Source of the DNA: Amycolatopsis dendrobii
GTDB taxonomy: Bacteria; Actinomycetota; Actinomycetes; Mycobacteriales; Pseudonocardiaceae
Assembly (NCBI RefSeq): GCF_014145675.1
Contig: NZ_JACGZW010000002.1
Span: forward strand, 744,001-808,000
Direction: 5' to 3'
Length of the DNA stretch: 64,000 nucleotides
Shown: piece by piece, positions 34,864 through 42,757 of the stretch
Numbering within the stretch: the first letter of the stretch is position 1
Layout: each line of letters starts with the position of its first letter
Translations under genes and position numbers: made by a program
Notes under the pieces: model-generated
What the model saw: only the letters and a program-made list of their open reading frames with translations
What the model was told of the DNA's origin: nothing
Databases searched by the model: none

Positions 34864-36414
34864 TCAGCGGAGAAGGACGCCCGGGTTCAGGATTCCGGCT
34901 GGGTCAAGGGCGGCTTTCGCCGCGGACAGGGCGGCGGCGAACGGGTCCGGGCGCTGCCGGTCATACCACGGACGGTGGTCGCGGCCGACCGAGTGATGGT
35001 GGGTGATCGTGCCGCCGTGGGTCAGGATCGCTTCGGACACCGCGGTTTTCAGCTCGTCCCACTGCGCGACGGTGCTGCCCCAGCGGCCGGTCGCGTAGAT
35101 GCCGTAGTACGGCGCGGGGCCGTCCGGGTACACGTGGGTGAACCGGCAGGTCACCACGCCCGCGCCGCAGATCTCGGCGATCGCCGCGTTCGCGGCTGTC
35201 GTGACCGCCTCGTGCAGGGACTCGAACGCGTCCCAGGTGCAGGCGGTCTCGAAGGTCTCCACCACCATCGATCGGCGGGCGAGGGCGTCGCGCTGGTACG
35301 GCATCCGCAGGAACGCCGATCGCCACGTCGAACCGGACTCGCCGCGGCGGGCGGTGACGGTGCCGCCGTGGTCCGCAGTCAGTTCGAGCGCGCGGTCCAG
35401 CCAGGCGTCCACCGGATGGCCGGCGGACTCGAACGCGAGCAGCAGCAAACCGTCTGCCTGGACGCCGGTGTTGAGGAACGCTTCGGCGGCGTCGAGCAGC
35501 CGGCAGTTCGCCGGGTACAGGCCGGACTGGGCGATCGCCCGGGTCGCTCGGACCGCGTCGGAGTACCGGGCGAAGCTGACTGACGCTTTCGCTTGCCACT
35601 GTGGGCGTTCTTGCAGGCGCATCCAGGCTTCGGTGATCACGCCGAGCGTGCCTTCCGAGCCGAGGAACATCCGATCCGGCGACGGTCCGGCCCCCGAACC
35701 GGGCAGCCGCCGCGACTCGCTGACACCGGCGGGGGTCACGACGCGCAGTGATTCGGCGAGGTCGTCGATGTGCGTGGCCAGCGTGGCGAAGTGGCCGCCG
35801 GCGCGGGTCGCCAGCCAGCCGCCGAGCGTGGAGTGCGTGAACGACTGGGGGTAGTGCCGCAGGGTCAGCCCGTGCGGGCGGAGCTGGTCCTCCAGCGCCG
35901 GTCCGTACACCCCGGCCTGGATGCGCGCGGCGCGGCTCGTCCGGTCGATCTCCACGACCTGGTCGAGGCGGCCGAGATCCAGTGACACCGCGGGTGCCGG
36001 GAACCGCGGTTCGATCCCGCCGACGACGGAACTGCCGCCGCCGTACGGGATTACCGGCGTGCCGTCGGTGGAGCACCAGTCCAGGAGGTCGAGCACGTCC
36101 TGCTCGGACTCCGGTCGCGCGACGACGTCCGGCACTGCTTCGACCCGTCCTTCCAGGTTCCGCACGACGTCGCGGAACGCCTTGCCGCGCGCGTGCGACA
36201 GCCGGTCGGCCTGGTCGGTCGAGCACAGCCGGGCCAGCGCGGTGGGCGGGCGAAGACGGGACGGCGGCACCGGCAGCTCGTCCGGCGCCGGCGGGGTGTG
36301 GTCGGTGAAGTCGTGGGCGGGCAGGAAGGCGGCGGTGCGCGCGACCAGCGCCGCTGTCTCTTCGGCGGTCAGCGCTTCCTCGACGTCGCCCCAACCCCAC
36401 CAGGACCGTGTCAT
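34864..36414 (-). CDS. FAD-binding oxidase, alkyl-DHAP synthase (AGPS)-like
   Basis: A 516-residue enzyme of the VAO/PCMH flavoprotein fold. Seen: the WWGWG N-terminus typical of AGPS, the FAD loop PVIPYGGGSSVVGGIEP, YPQSFTHSTLGGWLATRAGG, MFLGSEGTLGVITEAWMRL, the active-site histidine run THHHSVGRDH, and the closing LDPAGILNPGVLL. In eukaryotes AGPS swaps an acyl for an alkyl chain to make ether lipids; bacterial relatives are mostly uncharacterised. It is divergent from the 356-residue protein, with an operator-like dyad between them. Confidence 0.88.
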   Translation of the reverse strand: MTRSWWGWGDVEEALTAEETAALVARTAAFLPAHDFTDHTPPAPDELPVPPSRLRPPTALARLCSTDQADRLSHARGKAFRDVVRNLEGRVEAVPDVVARPESEQDVLDLLDWCSTDGTPVIPYGGGSSVVGGIEPRFPAPAVSLDLGRLDQVVEIDRTSRAARIQAGVYGPALEDQLRPHGLTLRHYPQSFTHSTLGGWLATRAGGHFATLATHIDDLAESLRVVTPAGVSESRRLPGSGAGPSPDRMFLGSEGTLGVITEAWMRLQERPQWQAKASVSFARYSDAVRATRAIAQSGLYPANCRLLDAAEAFLNTGVQADGLLLLAFESAGHPVDAWLDRALELTADHGGTVTARRGESGSTWRSAFLRMPYQRDALARRSMVVETFETACTWDAFESLHEAVTTAANAAIAEICGAGVVTCRFTHVYPDGPAPYYGIYATGRWGSTVAQWDELKTAVSEAILTHGGTITHHHSVGRDHRPWYDRQRPDPFAAALSAAKAALDPAGILNPGVLLR

Positions 36415-36449
36415 CCGTCTGCTCCCTTCCGAATTGACCCTTGGGTAAC

Positions 36450-36463
36450 TTACTCTAGGGTAA
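36450..36463. promoter_or_regulatory. Palindromic operator candidate between divergent genes
   Basis: TTACTCTAGGGTAA is a 14-bp palindrome with one mismatched pair, in an AT-rich patch 20 bases before the ATG at 36483 and 36 bases from the divergent start at 36414. GAGGAGGA follows as ribosome binding site. The TetR encoded at 37534-38127 is the natural candidate to bind it. Confidence 0.6.
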
Positions 36464-36482
36464 TAGTTGTTGAGGAGGAAAG

Positions 36483-37553
36483 ATGAGCATGCTGACCGCT
36501 GCCGCCCCGTTCGTGGTGAACAAGGTGCTCCCTCGCTTCGACCAGCGGATCGAGGAGTCCGCGAAGCCGTTCGACCGCCCCGGTCTGCTGCGGCCGCATG
36601 CGGGCTCGCGGACCTGGGCGTGGACGCACTACGGCATTTTCGTGCCGGAACTGCCGCGGCCGCACCGCTACCTCAACACCATGACGCTGATCGGCAGCAC
36701 CGGCGCGGTCTGTTTCGACAACGACTACCTCGCGACCTCTGACGCCCGCCGCACCACGACCGTGCTCTCCTCCACTGCCGCGCCGGGGCACCATCACTAC
36801 CAGGCTTACGATTCCCGCACCGAATGCCGCTTCGCCGAGGACGGTTCGCGACTGGAGTGGGATTCGGATCTGGCTGTCGAAGCAGCGCATCCGTCGTATC
36901 AGGTCCACGCGCGGTACGCCGGATTCTCCGCGGACTTGGCGATCACCGCGACGCCGCAGGTCTCGTGGTTCGTGCGCAATCCGGCGTACGACCACTTGAG
37001 CTTGCTCGCCAGCTTCACCGGGATGATCACTGACGACACCGGTGAGACTGAGATCGGCGGCCTTTGCACTGTTGAGTACGCGCGATCTCTTTCGCCACAA
37101 GCACTTCGGCGTTCGCCATTGCCGCAGCGGTTCAAGTTGCCGATCGACTTCTTCACGTATCAGATCATCAATCTCGATGAGCGGACGCAACTGTTGCTCA
37201 CCGATGTTCGCGCGGCCGGGGCGACGGCTTGCCGGCTCGCGCACTTGCGCACCCTTGACGGCGCCGCGGCGGTGTACCGGGAGGTGCGGGTAGAGGTAGC
37301 GCATCGGGCCAAGCCGGAGGTTGATCCGCGGGGGCGCGAGATGCGGGTTCCGGAGCGGTTCCGGTGGACGGTGCGGGATGGCGCGGAGGAGGTCGTGGCG
37401 GTGGAGGCGGTTGTGGACAGTCCGCTGCGGTACGGCCATGGGCGCGGTTATGTCGGTGCTTACACGTATTCTGGCGCGTTTCGGGGGCGGCCAGTGTCGG
37501 GGAGCGGGTATTTCGAGTGGGTGGACTGCGAAATCAGCCGCGCAGGGAGGTGA
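36483..37553 (+). CDS. Unassigned 356-residue protein in a lipid-type gene cluster
   Basis: A soluble protein with a good GAGGAGG and ATG. It appears rich in beta strands with many aromatic residues: FDRPGLLRPHAGSRTWAWTH, YGIFVPELPRPHRYLNTMTL, LSSTAAPGHHHYQAYDSRTE, GYVGAYTYSGAFRGRPVSGS. The strand pattern and the late G-x-G-Y-x-E-W-V segment recall the lipocalin-like AttH/CrtC group, but I am not certain. It is flanked by the AGPS-like enzyme (divergent) and TetR (convergent, 20-base overlap), so it probably acts in the same lipid module. Confidence 0.6.
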   Translation: MSMLTAAAPFVVNKVLPRFDQRIEESAKPFDRPGLLRPHAGSRTWAWTHYGIFVPELPRPHRYLNTMTLIGSTGAVCFDNDYLATSDARRTTTVLSSTAAPGHHHYQAYDSRTECRFAEDGSRLEWDSDLAVEAAHPSYQVHARYAGFSADLAITATPQVSWFVRNPAYDHLSLLASFTGMITDDTGETEIGGLCTVEYARSLSPQALRRSPLPQRFKLPIDFFTYQIINLDERTQLLLTDVRAAGATACRLAHLRTLDGAAAVYREVRVEVAHRAKPEVDPRGREMRVPERFRWTVRDGAEEVVAVEAVVDSPLRYGHGRGYVGAYTYSGAFRGRPVSGSGYFEWVDCEISRAGR

Positions 37554-38127
37554 GGATGCGGGCGCAGCGCTGGGTGGTGGTTTCGGCGGGTTCCTCGGGA
37601 TGCTCGAGCCACCAGGTGACCGTAGCGGCGACCGCGCCGTACCAGATGCGGGCGAACAGCGAGGCGTCGGCGGGGTCGGCGAAACCGGCTGAGGCCAAGG
37701 CTTCCTGGGTGCCTTCCGCGCCGAGTGCGGAGAGTTTGCGGCGGTAGGCGCGGGCCGCTTCGCCCACTGCGGAGCCCGGGGGCAGCGTCGGGTCCCAGAG
37801 GACGGCCCAGTCCAGGCGGCGGGGTTCCAGGGTGCGGAAGATCGCTTCCAAGGTGCCGAGGGCGCGGTCCAGGCCGGTGCCGGTTTGCGCTTCGGTGACG
37901 GCGTCGACGAGCGGGGCCGCGCCGCGGTGGAGGCAGGCCAGGTAGAGGCCGTCTTTGGACTCGAAGTAGCCGTATACCAGCGGTTTGGAAATTTCCGCCC
38001 GGCGGGCGATGGCGGCTACCGAGGCGTGGGCGTAGCCCTGGGAGCCGAACTCCTGGACGGCGGCGTCGAGGATCAGCCGCTCCCGTTCAGGACGCGGCAT
38101 TCCCTTGCTGCCTGCCGAATTCGCCAC
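37534..38127 (-). CDS. TetR-family transcriptional regulator
   Basis: A 197-residue repressor-type protein. HTH: RLILDAAVQEFGSQGYAHAS, VAAIARRAEISKPLVYGYFE, SKDGLYLACL. The C-terminal ligand domain (about 75-195) has hydrophobic helices and WYGAVAATVTWWLEHPEEPA, suggesting a lipophilic ligand. It starts at GTG 38127 and ends 20 bases inside the convergent gene. The likely operators are the dyads at 36450 and 38166. Confidence 0.9.
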   Translation of the reverse strand: MANSAGSKGMPRPERERLILDAAVQEFGSQGYAHASVAAIARRAEISKPLVYGYFESKDGLYLACLHRGAAPLVDAVTEAQTGTGLDRALGTLEAIFRTLEPRRLDWAVLWDPTLPPGSAVGEAARAYRRKLSALGAEGTQEALASAGFADPADASLFARIWYGAVAATVTWWLEHPEEPAETTTQRCARILTSLRG

Positions 38128-38165
38128 CTCTCGAGCATAGCTGATGGGGTCCGCGGTGCGCTTCA

Positions 38166-38178
38166 GTCCATTATGGAC
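38166..38178. promoter_or_regulatory. 13-bp perfect palindrome upstream of TetR and hydrolase
   Basis: GTCCATTATGGAC has 6-bp arms around a single T, located between the divergent TetR (38127) and hydrolase (38240) starts. It could be an operator, but close relatives of the motif (GTCCAnTnnGGAC) occur elsewhere in the window, so it may be a general sequence signature. Confidence 0.45.
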
Positions 38179-38239
38179 GTTCTGGTGCGATGATCGGGTA
38201 GGCTGCTCACACGGGTCTTACGAGGCAGGGGAGCTTGCT

Positions 38240-39097
38240 GTGGCTAGTCATCATCTTGTGGTTGACGGCGCGGACATCGTTTACGACGTGCACAACCAGC
38301 CGCTCTCGGAGGGACGGCGGCCGTTGATGATGATCGGGCAGCCGATGGACGCCAGCGGGTTCACGACGCTGCTGTCGTTCTTTCCGGATCGGACGGTGGT
38401 CACTTACGACCCGCGGGGACTCGGCCGGAGCACCCGGTCCGACGGCAGCACGGAGAACCGGCCCGAGGTGCAGGCCGGGGATGTGCATGCGGTGATCGAG
38501 GCTCTTGGAGTGGGGCCGGTTGACTTGTTCGCCAGCAGTGGCGGGGCGGTTACCGCGTTGGCGTTGGTTGCCGGGTTTCCGGGGGATGTCGTGACCTTGG
38601 TGGCGCACGAGCCGCCCGCGATTTTCGCGTTGCCGGATGTCGAGGCGGCCAAGCGGGCCTGCGATGCGATGACTGAGGTGTATCTGGCCCGGGGATGGGG
38701 ATACGGGATGGCTGCGTTCATCGGGATGACCAGTTGGACCGGGGAGTTCACTGAGGAGTACTTCGCGCAACCGGTCGCCGAGCCCGGGCAGTTCGGGATG
38801 CCCGCGGCGGATGACGGCAAACGGGATGATCCGTTGCTGTCCGAGCGGTCCCGGCCGGTTATTGATTACGTGCCGGATGTCGCTGCCTTGCGGGACGCGT
38901 CTACTCGGGTTGTGTTCGCGGTGGGGGAGGAGACTGGGGATACGTTTACCGGGCGGACTGTCCGGGCTCTTGCCGGTCGGGTCGGGTCCGGGGTGACTGT
39001 GTTTCCCAGTCATCACGGTGGTTTTCTTGGCGGGGAGCACGGGTATGCCGGGGAGCCGGAGGCGTTTGCTGCTCGGTTGCGGGAGGTGTTGGGGTGA
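38240..39097 (+). CDS. Alpha/beta hydrolase
   Basis: A 285-residue hydrolase. Seen: oxyanion region RPLMMIGQPMDASGF, TYDPRGLGRSTRSDG, nucleophile elbow DLFASSGGAVTALAL (Ser in A-S-S-G-G, less usual than G-x-S-x-G), acidic residue in VVFAVGEETGDTF, and His in FPSHHGGFLGGEHG. GGGGAG six bases before GTG 38240 sets the start. Probably an esterase or C-C hydrolase; no partner gene indicates a substrate. A 24-bp-arm hairpin follows the stop by 69 bases. Confidence 0.88.
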   Translation: MASHHLVVDGADIVYDVHNQPLSEGRRPLMMIGQPMDASGFTTLLSFFPDRTVVTYDPRGLGRSTRSDGSTENRPEVQAGDVHAVIEALGVGPVDLFASSGGAVTALALVAGFPGDVVTLVAHEPPAIFALPDVEAAKRACDAMTEVYLARGWGYGMAAFIGMTSWTGEFTEEYFAQPVAEPGQFGMPAADDGKRDDPLLSERSRPVIDYVPDVAALRDASTRVVFAVGEETGDTFTGRTVRALAGRVGSGVTVFPSHHGGFLGGEHGYAGEPEAFAARLREVLG

Positions 39098-39166
39098 TTG
39101 CTCGTCGCCTGGCGGCGACATCGGCCCTTTGGTTGCGTGGGGCACCCCGTTAGCTCATTGTGCTGA

Positions 39167-39223
39167 CGGTTCGGGGGTGCTTGTCAAGGCGGGAAAGATG
39201 CCTTGACAAGCACCCCCGAACCG
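39167..39223. terminator. 24-bp perfect inverted repeat, probable terminator
   Basis: Arms 39167-39190 and 39200-39223 are perfect reverse complements over 24 bases, with loop GGGAAAGAT. Key part: GTGCTTGTCAAGGC / GCCTTGACAAGCAC. It follows the hydrolase stop and could terminate in either direction, although the length and perfection are more than a terminator needs. Confidence 0.8.
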
Positions 39224-39343
39224 CAGGGCGGCTTTGTATCGGGGTTGGGGGAGGGCTGGGTGCCTCGATGGGTGGGTGCAGTGGCTGCGGTTTGTTGCGC
39301 GGCTTGGGTGTGTGGGTGCGTGAGGGGGGCGGGGTGCGGTTAG

Positions 39344-39426
39344 CGCCCCAATGTGGCGTTGGGTGCGTGGGATGCACCCAATGTGGCGTTCGGTGCGTCT
39401 GGCGCACCCAATGCCACATTGGGGCG
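39344..39426. repeat. Inverted repeat of the ATGTGGCGTTGGG family
   Basis: Outer arms 39344-39367 and 39403-39426 match over 23 of 24 positions. The core AATGTGGCGTT occurs at 39350, again inside the loop at 39380, and in inverse orientation in the right arm. A shorter relative lies at 59112-59145. Confidence 0.8.
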
Positions 39427-39458
39427 GATCCCGGCGGGCGGGTGTTGGGCGGCGGTCT

Positions 39459-39534
39459 GTGAAGGGCTCCTTGAGGAATCCTGTTCCGTGAGGGGCCCCT
39501 TGAGGGAATCTAGGGTCGGGAAGGGGGCCTTCAC
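39459..39534. repeat. Direct repeat pair with inverted end
   Basis: GTGAAGGGCTCCTTGAGG (39459-) and GTGAGGGGCCCCTTGAGG (39488-) are imperfect direct copies about 22 bases long, both running into GAATC. GGAAGGGGGCCTTCAC (near 39519-39534) is an inverted partner of the first copy. Confidence 0.7.
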
Positions 39535-39550
39535 GCGCGGTGGCGGGTCG

Positions 39551-39597
39551 GTGCGGGGAACCCTGAGGCGATCAGAGTCGATGAGGGTTCCCCGCAC
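39551..39597. repeat. 14-bp perfect inverted repeat
   Basis: GTGCGGGGAACCCT at 39551-39564 and AGGGTTCCCCGCAC at 39584-39597 with a 19-base spacer. It lies 134 bases before the APC permease ATG and may act as a terminator or folded leader. Confidence 0.75.
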
Positions 39598-39731
39598 GGA
39601 CCTCGGGGAGGCGGCGGGGGTGCGCGGATTGGCAAGACCTCTGCCTGCGGCGACAAGGGCGATCGGGTGCTCGGCAAGCACACTGGGACGCTGCGGGGCA
39701 ACGGGAGCCTCGTGCGGATCGGGAGGCCTGG

Positions 39732-41162
39732 ATGGCACAGCAGTCGACACCGGAGGCTGTCGGAGGGCAGCTTCGCGCTAACGCGCTTGGCACTGGCGGG
39801 ATCGCGTTTCTCGTGCTCGCCGCGGTCGCGCCGTTGACCGGGATGGTGGTGATCGCGGGGCTCGGGATCGCGCTGGGCAATGGCGGCGGGATGCCTGCGT
39901 CGTTCCTGATCGCTGGGATTGTGTTGCTGCTGTTCGGTGTCGGGTACGCGCGGATGAGCCGGTACGTCTCCAACGCTGGTGGATTCTACGCGTATCTTAC
40001 CGCGGCGTTAGGGCGTCCGGCGGGGCTGTCCGGGGCGTTTGTGGCGTTGGCTGGGTATAACTGTTTCGTGGCGGGGGCGGTGGGGACTTCCGGTGCGTTG
40101 ACGGGGGGCGTGGTCAACCGGGTCTTTCATTTGGACTTGCCGTGGGAGTTTTGGGCTGCGCTGTCCGTCGTCGCGGTGTTTTTGCTGAGCCGGCGCGGGG
40201 TGGACGTTTCGGCGAAGGTGCTTGCGGTGTCGCTGATCCTCGAGGTCAGCATTCTGGTCGTGTTCGACGTCGCGGTGCTCGTGAAGTCCGGGTATTCGCT
40301 CAGTGCGTTGTCGCCTGCGGTCGTCACGTCGGGATCTATTGGGCTTGGGTTGTTGTTTGCTGCCACCTGCTTTATCGGGTTCGAGGCGACTGCGTTGTTC
40401 AGCGAGGAAGCGCGCGACCCGAACAAGTCGGTGCCGCGGGCTACCTACATCGCCGTGATCGCGATCGGGGTGTTCGCGGCGGTTACCTCGCTCGCGTTGG
40501 TGAGCGCGATCGGGGTGGAGAACGCGAAATCCGTGGCGCAGGATCATCTCGCGGCGGGCGACCTGCTCCTTGCTACCTCGCAGGACGTTCTCGGGACCGT
40601 GCTTACCGATGCCATGCAACTGTTGCTCGTGGTGAGTTTGTTCGCCGCGTTGCTGGCGTTGCACAACTCCGCTAGCCGGTACATCTACGCGCTTGCGAGG
40701 GACGGTGTGCTGCCGAAGGTATTGGGGCATACGGTTTCCGGTACGCCGCGTAATGCCAGTGCGGCGCAGATCGGGTTCGCGACACTGGTGGCCGCGGTCT
40801 TCGCGGTGCTCGGGCTGGATCCGGTCGCGTTTCTGACGTCGTCGATGACTGGGTTCGGGACGTTGGCGATCCTCGTGTTGCAGGCGATGGCGTCGATCGC
40901 GGTGGTGGTGTTCTTCCGGCAGCGGCGGGATCCGCATTGGTGGAGCACGTTTGTCGCGCCGGGGCTGGGCGGCGCGGGGCTGATCGGGGTGATTGTGCTG
41001 GCGGTCCTGAACTTTCCGACGATGGCGGGGTCCGACGCGGCGTGGATCGGGTTGCTGCCGTGGTTGCTGCCGATCCTGATTGTCGCGGGGCTGGCGATGG
41101 CGGAGTATCTGCGGCGGAAGCGTCCGGAGACTTATGCGGCGCTTGGGCCGGAAGTGCATTGA
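39732..41162 (+). CDS. APC-superfamily amino acid/amine permease
   Basis: A 476-residue carrier with about 12 transmembrane helices. The first helix GGIAFLVLAAVAPLTGMVVI, then YARMSRYVSNAGGFYAYLTA (conserved APC loop) and FIGFEATALFSEEARDPNKS near residue 225 identify the APC family of proton-coupled amino acid or polyamine transporters. GGAGGCCTGG precedes the ATG. It stands alone; the next gene is convergent. Substrate unknown. Confidence 0.92.
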   Translation: MAQQSTPEAVGGQLRANALGTGGIAFLVLAAVAPLTGMVVIAGLGIALGNGGGMPASFLIAGIVLLLFGVGYARMSRYVSNAGGFYAYLTAALGRPAGLSGAFVALAGYNCFVAGAVGTSGALTGGVVNRVFHLDLPWEFWAALSVVAVFLLSRRGVDVSAKVLAVSLILEVSILVVFDVAVLVKSGYSLSALSPAVVTSGSIGLGLLFAATCFIGFEATALFSEEARDPNKSVPRATYIAVIAIGVFAAVTSLALVSAIGVENAKSVAQDHLAAGDLLLATSQDVLGTVLTDAMQLLLVVSLFAALLALHNSASRYIYALARDGVLPKVLGHTVSGTPRNASAAQIGFATLVAAVFAVLGLDPVAFLTSSMTGFGTLAILVLQAMASIAVVVFFRQRRDPHWWSTFVAPGLGGAGLIGVIVLAVLNFPTMAGSDAAWIGLLPWLLPILIVAGLAMAEYLRRKRPETYAALGPEVH

Positions 41163-41175
41163 GTCTGAAGTGGAC

Positions 41176-41406
41176 TCAGCTTTTCGCCTTGGTGCGGTCG
41201 TGGGCCCAGCCGGCCAGGGCCATTCCGGCCAGGGTCAGCACGACCAATGCGGCGAGCTGCCCGCCCCAGCCGCCGGGGACCCAGTCGATGATGCCCCACA
41301 ATTGGCGCGCGTCGTGGTCGAAGAAACTGCGGATCGCGGCTTGTGCGGAGACGACGGTGATGACCATTCCGACGATCTGCACTGCTGAGTAGCCGCCCTT
41401 GCTCAT
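41176..41406 (-). CDS. Small two-helix membrane protein (76 residues)
   Basis: A 76-residue membrane protein with GGGAG five bases before ATG. Helix one: YSAVQIVGMVITVVSAQAAI; a short loop RSFFDHDARQLWGIIDWVPG; helix two: LAALVVLTLAGMALAGWAHD. It is divergent from a NarL-type two-component system, with an inverted repeat between them, so it may be the target or a sensor accessory. No family recognised. Confidence 0.7.
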   Translation of the reverse strand: MSKGGYSAVQIVGMVITVVSAQAAIRSFFDHDARQLWGIIDWVPGGWGGQLAALVVLTLAGMALAGWAHDRTKAKS

Positions 41407-41488
41407 GTGTTCTCCCTGAGTTCGTGGTGCCCTCAGTGTGTCGGCCGCGGCTGCGGTGCGCATCGGACCTGCGGAGTCAACCTGGGCC

Positions 41489-41517
41489 GACCAAAGTCGG
41501 GGGTTACTACTTTGGTC
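41489..41517. promoter_or_regulatory. Inverted-repeat operator of the two-component system
   Basis: Perfect 9-bp arms GACCAAAGT (41489-41497) and ACTTTGGTC (41509-41517) with an 11-base spacer, between the divergent small membrane protein (41406) and the histidine kinase (41579). This spacing suits a dimeric NarL/LuxR-type response regulator such as that at 42758. Confidence 0.7.
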
Positions 41518-41578
41518 TAGGGCGCGGAGTGTGCCGTGGGTGGCTGCACAGCGACGGCCGATCGGCGAAGATGGGCTG

Positions 41579-42757
41579 GTGATCGTTTCGCAGGTCAAAC
41601 TCAAGCCGTGGCAGCACGGGTGGCGGCTGGTCGTGGCCGCGCTGCTCGGAGCGGTTGCCTGGCTGGCGGTCGCTTCCTCGCTGCCGCCGGGATACGAGGA
41701 CCTGCGGACCGAGTGGCTGCTCTTCGGGGATCCGGTCATCGGGCTCGGCTGTCTGGTCGCGTCGATGTGGCGGCGGAGGTATCCGCTCTCGGTCGCGACG
41801 GGAGTGGTGATCGTCTCGGCGGTGTCGGCGTCCGCCGGGGGAGCCGCGCTGCTCGTGCTCGGGTCGCTCGCTACTCGGCGCCGGCCGCTCGAGACCACCT
41901 TTATGGCGTTGGCGTGCGTCGGTACCGCGGCGGTCACCGAAGGGCTCTACCCGCGCGGTTCCGATCCGGATCCGTGGTGGCTGTCCCTTTCGTTCATCGT
42001 GTTGATCACCGGCATCGTCGTGGCGATCGGGGCGGCGATCGGGGCGCGGCGCGAGGAGTTGCAGTCGCTGCGGGAACGTGCGGAGAGCGCGGAACGCGAG
42101 CAGGTCGCGCGGGCGGCTGAGGCGCGGATCGTCGAGCGGCACCGGATCGCACGCGAGATGCACGACGTCCTCGCGCATCGGGTTTCGCTGGTCGCGATGC
42201 AGGCTGGGGTGCTGGGGCATCGCACCGATCTGCCGCCTGCGCAGGCGTCAATGCTGGCCAGGGGGATCGCTGACGGCGCACATCAGGCGCTGGAGGAGCT
42301 GCGGGAGGTGCTCGGGGTCCTGCGGGCCAGTCCGGGCGGGCTTGAGCCGCCGCAGCCGTCGCTGGCGAATCTGCCCGCGTTGGTCGCGGACGCGCGGGCG
42401 CTCGGGGTGAACGTCGCCTATACCCCGGAGTCGGTCGGGACGCCGCCGGATCTGCTTGCGCGCACGGTGTACCGGATCGTCCAAGAAGGACTGACCAATG
42501 CCGGAAAACACGCGCCTGGAGCCGAAGTGTGTGTCACCGTTGCGGGAGGAGAGGGCGAGGGGCTGCGCGTGACGGTGCGGGATTCCGGCGCGACGAAAAG
42601 CGTGACGCCGCCGCCGTCGGCCGGGTTCGGGTTGCTGGGGCTTTCCGAGCGGGTCGAGCTCGCCGGCGGTGAACTTGACCATCACGCGGACCCGGACGGC
42701 GGGTTCGTGCTGACCGCGTGGCTGCCGTGGCCTGCCCGCGGCGAAGGGAGCGAGTGA
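41579..42757 (+). CDS. Sensor histidine kinase, NarL/DesK type (HisKA_3)
   Basis: A 392-residue membrane kinase. About five hydrophobic segments in residues 15-155 sense the signal, followed by a coiled stretch (ARREELQSLRERAESAEREQ), the phosphoacceptor region IAREMHDVLAHRVSLVAMQA with His near residue 198, and an HATPase domain (VYRIVQEGLTNAGKHAPGAE, FGLLGLSERVELAGGEL). GTG 41579 is taken as start. The stop is directly followed by the response regulator GTG, so the two are translated together. Confidence 0.9.
   Translation: MIVSQVKLKPWQHGWRLVVAALLGAVAWLAVASSLPPGYEDLRTEWLLFGDPVIGLGCLVASMWRRRYPLSVATGVVIVSAVSASAGGAALLVLGSLATRRRPLETTFMALACVGTAAVTEGLYPRGSDPDPWWLSLSFIVLITGIVVAIGAAIGARREELQSLRERAESAEREQVARAAEARIVERHRIAREMHDVLAHRVSLVAMQAGVLGHRTDLPPAQASMLARGIADGAHQALEELREVLGVLRASPGGLEPPQPSLANLPALVADARALGVNVAYTPESVGTPPDLLARTVYRIVQEGLTNAGKHAPGAEVCVTVAGGEGEGLRVTVRDSGATKSVTPPPSAGFGLLGLSERVELAGGELDHHADPDGGFVLTAWLPWPARGEGSE

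Larger units (their letters stand above)
39098..39731. other. Intergenic region rich in palindromic repeats
   Basis: About 630 bases with no gene but at least four long repeat structures: 39167-39223, 39344-39426, 39459-39534 and 39551-39597, each described separately. The density of inverted repeats in one gap is unusual for this window. Confidence 0.75.

Noticed and set aside
39167..39223. Insertion-sequence terminal inverted repeat
   Set aside because: The arms are adjacent, forming one hairpin with a 9-base loop, and there is no transposase in the window.
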